In this document: one piece after another, positions 51,667 to 59,617 of the stretch | Position numbering within the stretch: the stretch's first letter is position 1 | Layout: the number at the start of each line of letters is the position of its first letter | DNA from: Pseudoselenomonas ruminantium | Lineage (GTDB): Bacteria > Bacillota > Negativicutes > Selenomonadales > Selenomonadaceae | DNA: 64,000 nt | NCBI GenBank assembly: GCA_015058625.1 | Contig: SVCA01000002.1 | Coordinates: 124,001-188,000, forward strand | Direction of reading: 5' to 3' | Program-made: the position numbers and the translations under genes | Notes under the pieces: model-generated | Database searches by the model: none | What the model saw: the letters and a program-made list of their open reading frames with translations, nothing else | What the model was told of the DNA's origin: nothing

Positions 51667-51695
51667 AAGCTGCCGTAAGGCAGCTTTTTTGTTTT
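51667..51695 (+). terminator. Intrinsic terminator of the tRNA cluster
   Basis: AAGCTGCC (51667-51674) pairs with GGCAGCTT (51679-51686), loop GTAA, then TTTTGTTTT. Confidence 0.9.
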
Positions 51696-51719
51696 ATCTA
51701 AATTAAGGAGGGGAATTCT

Positions 51720-52238
51720 ATGACCACAGAGGAACGGCGGGCGGAAGTCCTGCGCCGTTTGCAGGATGCCACTTCGCCCCTGACCGGTACGCGCCTTTCC
51801 CGGGAACTTGGCGTCAGCCGTCAGATTATCGTCGGGGATGTAAGCATTCTGCGGGCGGAGGGCGCAAAGATTTTTGCCACCCCGCGTGGGTATATCCTGC
51901 CCGAGGAGGAACCCAGCCAGAAAAAGATTACGCTGGTCTGCCAGCATTCGGCAGAGGATATGGAAGCGGAGCTCAATGCCATCGTGGATAATGGCGGTGC
52001 CGTGCTGGATGTGATTGTGGAGCATCCGGTCTATGGCCCCATCAAAAGCGATTTGTTCTTAGAGAGCCGTAGAGATGTCAAAAATTTCCTCACGAAGATG
52101 AAAAAATGTCAGGCCAATCCTCTGCTCGTCGTGACCGGTGGGATTCACATTCATACGGTGCGGGTGCCGGATGAGGAAGCGCTGGCCGATATCCGGCGGG
52201 AATTGCAGGCTTTGGGAATTTTGGTAAATATTGCGTGA
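51720..52238 (+). CDS. niaR: NiaR-type transcriptional repressor (HTH plus 3H domain)
   Basis: 172 residues. The N-terminal winged helix-turn-helix (about 5-60) reads RRAEVLRRLQDATSPLTGTRLSRELGVSRQIIVGDVSILR. The C-terminal 3H domain contains the histidines expected to bind metal and nicotinate: VCQHSAEDM, VEHPVYGPIKSD and GGIHIHTVRVPD. Family members repress NAD salvage or niacin transport genes when nicotinate is plentiful. No NAD gene adjoins it, so its targets lie elsewhere. AAGGAGGGG precedes the ATG. Confidence 0.88.
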   Translation: MTTEERRAEVLRRLQDATSPLTGTRLSRELGVSRQIIVGDVSILRAEGAKIFATPRGYILPEEEPSQKKITLVCQHSAEDMEAELNAIVDNGGAVLDVIVEHPVYGPIKSDLFLESRRDVKNFLTKMKKCQANPLLVVTGGIHIHTVRVPDEEALADIRRELQALGILVNIA

Positions 52239-52305
52239 GAAGTGCCTTCGTAGTATAATAAACTGTACTTTGTTATGAAGCAGAATGGTAAAGAAGGCTG
52301 TAATA

Positions 52306-53124
52306 TTGAAAGAATTACTGAAGAAAATGCATGCCTGGATGGATGGCTATATGAATCAGTTTGTCACCGATGACGAAGAGGTCATGCAGGGCATCCGCAT
52401 CAAGATGAATCATACAGGCTATGTCACGGCCATTGCCCGCGAATTGGCACAGCATTTAGCGCTCAGTGAGCATGATGTGCAGCTGGCGGAAATCATGGGC
52501 CTCTTCCATGATGTGGGCCGTTTCCGGCAGTACAGCATCTACAAGACCTTTAACGATGCCCAGTCGGAGGACCACGCGGATTTGGGGCTCAAGGTATTGG
52601 CCGAGGAAATGCCCTATATGGCGGATTTGTCGGCAGAAGATGCCGAACTGGTTCGCTATGCCATAAAGTATCATAATAAGAAGGAAATTCCCGCCGAGGC
52701 GGCAGGGCGGAAGCTGCTGTTTGCCAGACTGCTGCGGGATGCGGATAAATTGGACATTTATCGTGTGCTGCTGCCGTATCTGGACCCGGAAAAGGCAGAT
52801 GATGCGCCGAAGTTTATCCGTTCCGATGCCAGCCAGTTCATCAGCCCGGAGTTTATCGAGGCCTTCAAGAATGGCGAGCAGGCGGATTACCGTCTGCTGC
52901 GGACGCATGGTGACCGCAAGCTGGTGCGCCTGCTTTGGGTTTATGATGTGAACTTTGGCTGGACTCTCCAGAAGATGGTGGACCGTGGTTATATCCAGAC
53001 GGTTATCGACCATCTGCCGGAGCAGGAAGGTGTCGATATCGGCGTGAAGCGCCTGTGGAAGTATATAGAAGAGAAATGTGCAACACCAGATGATGTATCT
53101 GCGTATATAAAGGAGAGAATGTAA
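52306..53124 (+). CDS. HD-domain phosphohydrolase
   Basis: A 272-residue metal-dependent HD-fold protein. The first His is in [18 protein letters not shown], the HD pair is [15 protein letters not shown], and a later set is in [12 protein letters not shown] and [20 protein letters not shown]. No GYP motif or partner domain is present; the substrate is unknown (nucleotide or cyclic dinucleotide are family possibilities). TTG 52306 with AGAAGG eight nt upstream is the better-supported start, although ATG 52285 is also in frame. The stop codon overlaps the glnS start by 1 nt (TAATG), implying coupled translation. Confidence 0.83.
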   Translation: MKELLKKMHAWMDGYMNQFVTDDEEVMQGIRIKMNHTGYVTAIARELAQHLALSEHDVQLAEIMGLFHDVGRFRQYSIYKTFNDAQSEDHADLGLKVLAEEMPYMADLSAEDAELVRYAIKYHNKKEIPAEAAGRKLLFARLLRDADKLDIYRVLLPYLDPEKADDAPKFIRSDASQFISPEFIEAFKNGEQADYRLLRTHGDRKLVRLLWVYDVNFGWTLQKMVDRGYIQTVIDHLPEQEGVDIGVKRLWKYIEEKCATPDDVSAYIKERM

Positions 53125-54800
53125 TGGCAGAAAACACGACAATCGCCACGAACTTTGTGCAGAATGCGATTGAGGAGGACCTGAAGAACGGTAAGTACAC
53201 CGAGGGAATCCATACCCGTTTTCCACCGGAACCGAACGGTTATCTGCATATCGGTCACGCTAAGTCCATTTGCCTGAACTTCGGTCTGGCCGAGTACAAC
53301 CATGGTCTGTGCAATCTGCGTTTTGACGATACCAATCCGACCAAGGAAGATACGGAATACGTGGATTCCATTCAGGAAGATATCCGCTGGCTCGGTTTTA
53401 GCTGGCAGAACCGCATGTACTATGCTTCCGATTACTTTGATAAACTCTATGACTATGCCGTGGAACTCATTAAAAAGGGTCTGGCTTATGTGGATGATTT
53501 GACGGCTGAACAGATTAAGGAATACCGCGGCACCTTGACGGAGCCGGGCAAGGAAAGCCCGTACCGCAACCGCAGTGTGGAGGAAAACCTCGACCTGTTC
53601 GCCCGCATGAAGGCCGGTGAGTTTGCCGATGGCGAAAAGGTACTCCGCGCCAAAATCGACATGGCTTCGCCGAATATGGTGATGCGTGACACGGTTATTT
53701 ACCGTATTGCCCATGCCCATCATCACCGCACGGGCGACAAGTGGTGCATCTATCCGATGTACGACTTTGCCCATCCGCTGTCCGATGCCATTGAGGGCAT
53801 TACGCACTCCGTCTGCACGCTCGAATTTGAGGAGCATCGTCCGTTCTATGACTGGCTGCTCGAAAACCTCGGCTTTGACGCCAATACCCGTCCGCGCCAG
53901 ATTGAGTTTGCCCGCCTGAACCTCACGAACACCGTGACCAGCAAGCGCAAGCTGCGCCAGCTCGTGGAAGAAGGCTATGTGCGCGGCTGGGACGACCCGC
54001 GTATGCCGACCATTTCCGGCCTGCGCCGCCGTGGCTTTACACCGGCTTCGCTGCGCAAGTTCTGCGAGGAAATCGGTGTAGCCAAGGGCAACAGCCTCGT
54101 CGATGTGGCGATGCTCGAATCCTGCGTGCGCTCGGACCTCAACGAAAACGCTGACCGCATTATGGCAGTGCTGCGTCCGCTGAAGGTCATTATCACCAAT
54201 TACCCCGAGGATAAGGAAGAATGGCTGCTGGGGGACAATAACCCCATGCATGGCGGTCATCGCTTTATTCCGTTCTCCCGTGAGATTTACATCGAGCAGG
54301 AAGACTTTATGGAGGAAGCGCCCAAGAAGTTCTTCCGCTTAAAACCGGGCGGAGAAGTCCGCCTCAAGCACGCCTATATCATCAAATGTGATGAGGTCAT
54401 CAAGGACGAGGCTGGCAATGTGGTGGAACTGCACTGCACGGCTGACCTCGAATCCAAGACCGGCGGTGCTACGGCCAGCCGCAAGATTAAGGGCACCATC
54501 CACTGGGTAGCTGCCAAGACGGCTGTGCCTGCCGAAGTACGGCTCTATGATTATTTGTTGGAAACCGATGAAAACGGGAATTTGCCCGCTGACTTTATCG
54601 GTGCACTCAATAAAAATTCCTTGGAAGTTATCGATAACGCCTGGGTAGAACCCAGCGTGAAGCTCCAGGCCGCAGGCAAGCATTATCAGTTCCTGCGCAC
54701 GGGTTACTTCGTAATCGATACGGATACCACGCCGGATAAGCTGGTGTTCAACCGGGTGGTTGGACTCCGTGACAGCTGGGCCAAGGAAAAGAACAAATAA
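53124..54800 (+). CDS. glnS: Glutaminyl-tRNA synthetase
   Basis: 558 residues, close to the usual length. The HIGH motif is [21 protein letters not shown] and the KMSKS-like motif is [15 protein letters not shown], followed by the GlnRS-specific [20 protein letters not shown]. It charges tRNA-Gln directly. Most Firmicutes instead use GatCAB amidation and lack glnS. It is coupled to the upstream HD gene. The C-terminal two beta-barrels (about 340-555) are complete. Confidence 0.97.
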   Translation: MAENTTIATNFVQNAIEEDLKNGKYTEGIHTRFPPEPNGYLHIGHAKSICLNFGLAEYNHGLCNLRFDDTNPTKEDTEYVDSIQEDIRWLGFSWQNRMYYASDYFDKLYDYAVELIKKGLAYVDDLTAEQIKEYRGTLTEPGKESPYRNRSVEENLDLFARMKAGEFADGEKVLRAKIDMASPNMVMRDTVIYRIAHAHHHRTGDKWCIYPMYDFAHPLSDAIEGITHSVCTLEFEEHRPFYDWLLENLGFDANTRPRQIEFARLNLTNTVTSKRKLRQLVEEGYVRGWDDPRMPTISGLRRRGFTPASLRKFCEEIGVAKGNSLVDVAMLESCVRSDLNENADRIMAVLRPLKVIITNYPEDKEEWLLGDNNPMHGGHRFIPFSREIYIEQEDFMEEAPKKFFRLKPGGEVRLKHAYIIKCDEVIKDEAGNVVELHCTADLESKTGGATASRKIKGTIHWVAAKTAVPAEVRLYDYLLETDENGNLPADFIGALNKNSLEVIDNAWVEPSVKLQAAGKHYQFLRTGYFVIDTDTTPDKLVFNRVVGLRDSWAKEKNK

Positions 54801-54830
54801 TCTACTCGTCAAGAAGGAAGTGAACGTACT

Positions 54831-56114
54831 TTGGAAAGCAGCACAATGATTGCTATTGTTATCTTTGTGGCGGCCTATGCCTTGATTATTTCCGAGAAGG
54901 TACACCGCACCATCGTGGGTATCTTCGGCGCCATGCTGATGATTCTCTTTGGCATCATCAGTCAGGAAACCGCCATTCACCACATTGACTTTAATACATT
55001 GGGCCTTCTCATGGGCATGATGATTATCGTCAATATTACCAGTGAGACAGGACTTTTTAACTTTCTGGCTATCTGGGCTGCGAAAAAGGTCAAGGCAAGG
55101 CCTGTGGCCCTGCTCGTAGCACTCTCGGCCATTACGGCTGTGTGCTCGGCCATGCTCGATAACGTGACCACGGTGCTTTTGACAGTGCCCATCACCTTCA
55201 GCATTACTTCCCAGCTCAAAGTGGATGTAAAGCCTTACCTGATGGCACAGATTATCTCCTCCAATATTGGCGGCACGGCCACCCTTATCGGTGACCCGCC
55301 AAACATTATGATTGGCAGCGCCGTGGGCTTGAGCTTTATGGACTTCATTCAGAACATGACGCTGGTATCGATTGTTATCTTCATCGCCGTGCAGGGCGTG
55401 CTCGTAGCGCTCTACGGCAGCAAGCTCAAGACCACGCCGGAATTGCAGGATAAGGTGATGCGCCTCAACGCCAAGAGTCAGATTGCCGATAAGGCACTGC
55501 TGAAAAAATGCCTGGCGGTTATCTTCATTACCATCACGCTGTTCACCCTGCATGGTGCTCTGGGGCTGGAAACGGCGACGGCGGCTCTGACTGGTGCAGG
55601 GCTCCTGCTGCTCATCACCTATACCCGCAATGAAGCCATGATTGCCAAGGTCCTTTCCAAGGTGGAATGGCTGGCTATCTTCTTCTTTGCCGGTCTGTTT
55701 GTTCTGGTCGGTGCGCTGGTGGAAACGGGCGTTATCAAGGCCATGGCAGCTGAAGCTCTGACGATTACCAACGGCAATGTGCCCATGACGGCCATGCTGA
55801 TTCTCTGGATGAGTGCCTTTGCTTCTGCCTTTATCGATAACATTCCCTTTGTGGCTACGCTTATCCCTCTGATTCAGGATATGGGCCAGATGGGCCTTTC
55901 AAATCTGGAACCCATGTGGTGGAGCCTGGCCCTGGGTGCCTGTCTGGGAGGAAATGGTACCCTTATTGGTGCTTCTGCCAACGTGGTTGTGGCCTCTTTG
56001 GCTGCTCAGCACGGCAAGCAGATTTCCTTCATTGGCTTTATGAAGGTGGCCTTCCCCGTGATGATTCTCACCATTATCATAGCCAACATCTATATCTGGA
56101 TTTGGCACCTTTAA
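54831..56114 (+). CDS. ArsB/NhaD-family ion transporter (YbiR-like)
   Basis: A 427-residue inner-membrane carrier of the IT superfamily with about 11 hydrophobic segments. Hallmarks are the two re-entrant-loop sequences MLDNVTTVLLTVPITFSI and FIDNIPFVATLIPLIQDM, the GGTATLIGDPPNIMIGSA motif and its repeat GGNGTLIGASANVVVA. Relatives carry arsenite, citrate or Na+/H+; the substrate here is unknown. The start is TTG 54831 after AAGAAGGAAG, 30 nt after glnS. A strong terminator follows. Confidence 0.88.
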   Translation: MESSTMIAIVIFVAAYALIISEKVHRTIVGIFGAMLMILFGIISQETAIHHIDFNTLGLLMGMMIIVNITSETGLFNFLAIWAAKKVKARPVALLVALSAITAVCSAMLDNVTTVLLTVPITFSITSQLKVDVKPYLMAQIISSNIGGTATLIGDPPNIMIGSAVGLSFMDFIQNMTLVSIVIFIAVQGVLVALYGSKLKTTPELQDKVMRLNAKSQIADKALLKKCLAVIFITITLFTLHGALGLETATAALTGAGLLLLITYTRNEAMIAKVLSKVEWLAIFFFAGLFVLVGALVETGVIKAMAAEALTITNGNVPMTAMLILWMSAFASAFIDNIPFVATLIPLIQDMGQMGLSNLEPMWWSLALGACLGGNGTLIGASANVVVASLAAQHGKQISFIGFMKVAFPVMILTIIIANIYIWIWHL

Positions 56115-56130
56115 TCTTATAACTACAAAA

Positions 56131-56172
56131 GGGCTGTTGCACGTCACATTACGTGCAACAGCCCCTTTCTGT
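56131..56172 (+). terminator. Intrinsic terminator of the transporter gene
   Basis: GGGCTGTTGCACGT (56131-56144) pairs perfectly with ACGTGCAACAGCCC (56151-56164), followed by CTTTCTGTTT. Confidence 0.92.
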
Positions 56173-56227
56173 TTACAGCAAAGAAAGCATGGCCTTCTTG
56201 AAAGAGCAAAAAAAATTAAAAAAAGCC

Positions 56228-56256
56228 TTTACAAGGTAAGGCTGTTGTAGTATTAT
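56228..56256 (+). promoter_or_regulatory. Promoter of tRNA-Pro
   Basis: TTTACA (56228-56233), a 17-nt spacer and TATTAT (56251-56256). Confidence 0.6.
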
Positions 56257-56266
56257 ATTACTTGTT

Positions 56267-56343
56267 CGGGACGTAGCGCAGTTTGGTAGCGCGCTTCCTT
56301 GGGGTGGAAGAGGTCGTGGGTTCAAATCCCGTCGTTCCGACCA
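56267..56343 (+). tRNA. tRNA-Pro (anticodon GGG)
   Basis: 77 nt with encoded CCA. Acceptor CGGGACG/CGTTCCG; anticodon arm CTTCC-TTGGGGT-GGAAG gives GGG; T arm CGTGGG-TTCAAAT-CCCG. Confidence 0.95.
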
Positions 56344-56355
56344 TTTAGTAAATTC

Positions 56356-56390
56356 AAGAGCTGTTCTTCGGAACGGCTCTTTTGTTTTAT
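56356..56390 (+). terminator. Intrinsic terminator of tRNA-Pro
   Basis: AAGAGCTGTTC (56356-56366) pairs with GAACGGCTCTT (56371-56381) around a TTCG tetraloop, then TTGTTTT. Confidence 0.92.
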
Positions 56391-56436
56391 ACATTAAAGA
56401 GCACGGTTCACTCCCGTGCCAAAATTTTGCATAAAA

Positions 56437-56467
56437 AAACCACCCTCGACCAAAAGGGTGGTTTTTA
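56437..56467. terminator. Second terminator-like hairpin downstream of tRNA-Pro
   Basis: AAACCACCCT (56437-56446) pairs with AGGGTGGTTT (56455-56464), with A-rich and T-rich flanks so that it could work in either direction. No gene ends here on the plus strand other than the tRNA. Confidence 0.75.
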
Positions 56468-56573
56468 GTGTCCATATAGCGGACTCCATGCGTTACAGGC
56501 GGTCAACCTGCAACGCTGCCGCATATGCGTTTCTTAACCTAACGATATTGTAGCACATCTCGAAAAAAAATGC

Positions 56574-56579
56574 TATAAT
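56574..56579 (+). promoter_or_regulatory. Extended -10 element for the small membrane peptide
   Basis: TATAAT preceded by TGC (extended -10). The -35 region is weak (TAGCAC at 17 nt). A leader of about 35 nt follows, with GGAGGGGAGG as ribosome site. Confidence 0.5.
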
Positions 56580-56620
56580 TATTTCGCTGTGCACCTCTCA
56601 GCGGAGGGGAGGGCCGTTTT

Positions 56621-56710
56621 ATGAGTTTCTTAACCCTGTTGCGTGACTTCCTGCTTTCTTTGATTGCAGGATTGGTAGCCAACTATCTGTTCACCGTGCT
56701 GATGAAGTAG
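56621..56710 (+). CDS. 29-residue hydrophobic peptide, possible type I toxin or small membrane protein
   Basis: ATG 56621 lies 8 nt after a very strong GGAGGGGAGG site and encodes a 29-residue peptide starting MSFLTLLRDFLLSL and ending YLFTVLMK. One hydrophobic helix spans about residues 10-27, with Arg/Asp before and Lys after. It has its own -10 element and is followed by a structured 3' region and a terminator. The small size, single helix and structured transcript resemble type I toxins, but no antisense promoter could be confirmed. No family is recognised. Confidence 0.55.
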   Translation: MSFLTLLRDFLLSLIAGLVANYLFTVLMK

Positions 56711-56759
56711 TACAGCAATCAGTAATTACCTCGGGCAAAGGTCAGCCGTAGAGGGAGAA

Positions 56760-56790
56760 AAGCCGTCCAAGACCAATGGGCGGCTTTTTG
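56760..56790 (+). terminator. Intrinsic terminator of the small-peptide transcript
   Basis: AAGCCGTCC (56760-56768) pairs with GGGCGGCTT (56778-56786, one G-U), followed by TTTGC. Confidence 0.8.
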
Positions 56791-56877
56791 CTTAGCTGTT
56801 TATCAGTCCGAATAAATGCATCCTTTACTCTAAATTTTACACCGCCCAATAGCCTGATGAAAGCCCCTCACAAATAA

Positions 56878-56908
56878 AAGAGCATTCTCAAATATTAGAG
56901 AAAGCTCC
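56878..56908 (-). terminator. Probable terminator of the adhesin-E-like pseudogene
   Basis: On the minus strand GAGC-TTTCTC pairs with GAGAA-TGCTC across an AT-rich loop and is followed by TTTTATTTG. It lies just past the stop codon at 56918. Confidence 0.6.
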
Positions 56909-56917
56909 TTCTGTGTG

Positions 56918-57390
56918 TCAATTACCACGAGTACGCCGTTCTATTTCCTCAGTGTGATTGCGTACATATTTCACAACTTCTTTTTTTATCGCTTCACCAA
57001 TCGACTCTGGTGCTATTGGCTCCCATTTCTTAATACCTTTTGAGCTGGTAACTACTTCACCCTCTTGATTATAAAATATCGTCTCGCCCATATATATTCG
57101 ATTATTAACTAAGTCTAATCCCAAATACGTTAGTTCATATGAAGTATTATCCTTGAATCGCCGATTTACATATTCTTTATCATATATTGCTTTTAGCCAG
57201 ACATAACATTTATCCTTGTTGACTATGTATTCCCTCTGTCGACTATTGACTCTTGTGCATCAAATACTACAGAATCTTTATCATAATATAACCCATAGTC
57301 ATTGGTCGAGCCTATCATTTCCCAATCTGCGGCAAGGCATTGAGCTGACAACAAAAATAATGCCAAGACGGTTAATAACAACTTACGCAT
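56918..57390 (-). pseudogene. Frameshifted surface-adhesin-E-like secreted protein
   Basis: ATG 57390 follows AGGAGG on the minus strand and encodes a signal peptide (MRKLLLTVLALFLLSAQCLA), then ADWEMIGSTNDYGLYYDKDS before stopping at 57223. A second frame continues the domain: KCYVWLKAIYDKEYVNRR, YELTYLGLDLVNNRIYMGET, then KKWEPIAPESIGEAIKKEV, ending at 56918. Together this is one domain of about 155 residues of the adhesin-E (PF16747-like) type, with a frameshift near 57230-57245. The region is AT-rich compared with its neighbours. Confidence 0.75.
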
Positions 57391-57617
57391 GGTCAAAACC
57401 TCCTTTAGAGAATATCATTATCGATTACATTGCCATAATTGTTATCACACAAAAATAAGTCTTTTTATGTTTATCGTTAATCTCAAGTCTTTTCTTAAAT
57501 TATTTCGGGATGGGCATATTGAATCACCAACCTTATTGGCGTAGTTAAATTTTGCTAGGCGGTTGTGAAAGGAAAAATATATGTTATAATGTGAAGGCAT
57601 AGAATGTATTAAGGAGA
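57391..57617. other. AT-rich intergenic region
   Basis: It separates the divergent adhesin-E-like pseudogene and the ABC-F gene. Apart from the promoter at 57563-57590 nothing is recognised. Confidence 0.6.
57563..57590 (+). promoter_or_regulatory. Promoter of the second ABC-F gene
   Basis: TTGTGA (57563-57568), a 16-nt spacer and TATAAT (57585-57590). Confidence 0.6.
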
Positions 57618-57626
57618 ATGTCAAAG

Positions 57627-59183
57627 ATGAGTATTTTGAACGTTTCCCATTTATCCCACAGCTATGGCGGCCGGGAGATTTTTGAGGACGTTAGTTTCCG
57701 TCTGCTGAAGGGCGAGCATGTGGCATTAGTCGGTGCCAATGGTGAGGGCAAGTCCACGTTCCTGTCTATTATCACCGGCCAGCTTACGCCCGATGCGGGC
57801 ACTGTGGAATGGGCACGGCGCGTGAAGGTAGGTTACCTTGACCAGCATGCGGTGTTAAAGCCCGGCATGACCATCCGCGACACCCTGCGCACGGCCTTTG
57901 ACGATATGGTGAAGGCGGAGCAGGAAATGCTTGCCGCCTACGACAAGATGGGCGACGCCACGCCGGAAGAAATGGACGCGCTGATGCGGGATGTGGGCGA
58001 TATTCAGGATATGCTCGAAGCGGGCAGCTACTATACCATTGATGCGCGTATTGAGGAAGTGGCTGGCGGTCTTGGCCTTAGGGATATCGGCCTTGACAAA
58101 AAGGTCGATGAACTCTCCGGCGGTCAGCGCACGAAGGTGCTGCTCACGAAACTTCTGTTGCAGAATCCCGAAATCCTTATCTTAGACGAGCCGACCAACT
58201 ACCTCGATGTGGAGCATATCAACTGGCTCAAAAATTATCTGACGAACTACGAGAACGCCTTTATCCTCGTATCCCATGATGTGCCGTTCCTCAATGCTGT
58301 AACCAATGTGATTTATCATGTGGACAATCTCCACCTCGACCGCTACACAGGCAGCTATGAGAAGTTCGAGGAAATGGCGGCCTTAAAGCGCAAGCAGGAA
58401 GAAGCTGCTTACGAGCGTCAGCAGGCCGAGATTAAAAAGGAGCAGGACTTTATCCAGCGCAACAAGGCCCGTGTGGCTACCCGCGGCATGGCCAACAGCC
58501 GTCAAAAGAAGCTTGACAAGATGGAAGTCTTAACCAAGCGGCAGGAAAAGCCCAAACCGCATTTTAACTTCCAGTCTGACCGCACGCCCTCCCGCTTTGT
58601 GATTGAGGCTAAGCGTCTCGTGCTCGGCTATGATACGGCCCTTACGAGCCCCGTGGACATTCAGGTGGAACGCGGCAAGAAGATTGCCATCCGCGGTACG
58701 AATGGTCTGGGTAAATCTACGCTCTTAAAGACGCTTTTGGGAATGATTAAGCCCATCAGCGGCAATATCGAGCATGGCGAGTTTGTCAGCGTGGGCTACT
58801 TCGAGCAGGAGAGTGCCGCAGGCAATCAGAACACGGCACTCGAAGAAGTCTGGCAGGAGTATCCCGGCATGACCAACTTCGAGGTGCGGGCGGCTTTGGC
58901 TTCCTGCGGCCTCACCAATGACCACATCACCACCAAGATGCTGGCCCTTTCTGGTGGCGAGGCGGCGAAGGTGCGCCTCTGCAAAATCATGCAGAAGCCG
59001 GTAAATCTGCTGGTACTAGACGAACCGACCAACCATCTGGATGTTGAAGCCAAGAAAGAACTCAAGCGAGCCATCAAGGAATACAAGGGCACAGTGCTCT
59101 TAGTTTCCCATGAGCCGGAATTCTATGAGGACTTTGTGGATTCCGTCTGGAATATCGAACGCTGGACCACAAAAATCATTTAA
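57627..59183 (+). CDS. ABC-F family ATPase (YbiT/YkpA-like)
   Basis: A 518-residue soluble tandem ATPase. Domain 1 has Walker A GANGEGKST, signature LSGGQRTK and LILDEPTNYLDVEH. The linker (about 240-305) is rich in Lys/Arg/Glu. Domain 2 has GTNGLGKST, LSGGEAAK and LVLDEPTNHLDVEA. There is no long C-terminal coiled coil, unlike the ABC-F at 4986, so the two belong to different subfamilies. It likely acts on the ribosome. ATG 57627 is chosen because AAGGAG (57611-57616) is only 1 nt from ATG 57618. Confidence 0.92.
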   Translation: MSILNVSHLSHSYGGREIFEDVSFRLLKGEHVALVGANGEGKSTFLSIITGQLTPDAGTVEWARRVKVGYLDQHAVLKPGMTIRDTLRTAFDDMVKAEQEMLAAYDKMGDATPEEMDALMRDVGDIQDMLEAGSYYTIDARIEEVAGGLGLRDIGLDKKVDELSGGQRTKVLLTKLLLQNPEILILDEPTNYLDVEHINWLKNYLTNYENAFILVSHDVPFLNAVTNVIYHVDNLHLDRYTGSYEKFEEMAALKRKQEEAAYERQQAEIKKEQDFIQRNKARVATRGMANSRQKKLDKMEVLTKRQEKPKPHFNFQSDRTPSRFVIEAKRLVLGYDTALTSPVDIQVERGKKIAIRGTNGLGKSTLLKTLLGMIKPISGNIEHGEFVSVGYFEQESAAGNQNTALEEVWQEYPGMTNFEVRAALASCGLTNDHITTKMLALSGGEAAKVRLCKIMQKPVNLLVLDEPTNHLDVEAKKELKRAIKEYKGTVLLVSHEPEFYEDFVDSVWNIERWTTKII

Positions 59184-59218
59184 GAAAATCAAATTTGACC
59201 TGTCCTATGGCAGGAAAT

Positions 59219-59271
59219 AAACCGCTGATAGAGAATTTACACAGTAGAGATTCCTGTCAGCGGTTTTTTAT
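59219..59271 (+). terminator. Intrinsic terminator of the ABC-F gene
   Basis: AAACCGCTGA (59219-59228) pairs with TCAGCGGTTT (59257-59266), followed by TTTAT. The loop is long at about 28 nt. Confidence 0.75.
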
Positions 59272-59284
59272 GCCCAAAACAAGG

Positions 59285-59617
59285 ATGGTGAAAAAGATGC
59301 ATCAGGAGAGAAGGGAAAGTTTCACTATATTTTTCAGATTATGGCTGCTATTCTTAGTGGCTTTTTTCTTCTGCTTTGTACCGGCAGAAGCCGGTGATGA
59401 TACGCTGCATCTCTATCCGCAGAGGCAGACGGTACGGGTGGGCTTCTATCAGATGTCCGGCTATCATATGATGGGCCGCGACGGGCACCGTTATGGCTAT
59501 GGCTATGATTATCTGCACCTGATTTCGCGCTATACCGATTGGAATTATGACTATATAGGCTATAACCTGGCTGGATGGATATGTTCGGCATGCTGGAGCG
59601 GGGCGAAATTGACCTGA
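59285..59617 (+). pseudogene. N-terminal part of the hybrid sensor kinase, separated by a frameshift
   Basis: It encodes a signal/anchor segment (LWLLFLVAFFFCFVPAEAGD) and the first lobe of a family 3 periplasmic binding domain: TVRVGFYQMSGYHMMGRDGH, then YGYDYLHLISRYTDWNYDYI. It runs out of frame after LAGW at 59573-59580 and stops at 59617. The matching continuation DMFGMLERGEIDLMTGVQKT is in another frame from 59575. One extra GGAT at the GGATGGAT site would join the two frames as GWMDMFGML. ATG 59285 and ATG 59297 are both possible starts. Confidence 0.75.

Noticed and set aside
56173..56475. Minus-strand 100-codon frame with ERRDLNPRPLPPQGS
   Set aside because: This familiar spurious peptide is the antisense of tRNA-Pro and its terminators.
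57216..57458. Plus-strand 80-codon frame in the AT-rich region
   Set aside because: It is antisense to the adhesin-E-like pseudogene, whose signal peptide, ribosome site and domain are on the minus strand.
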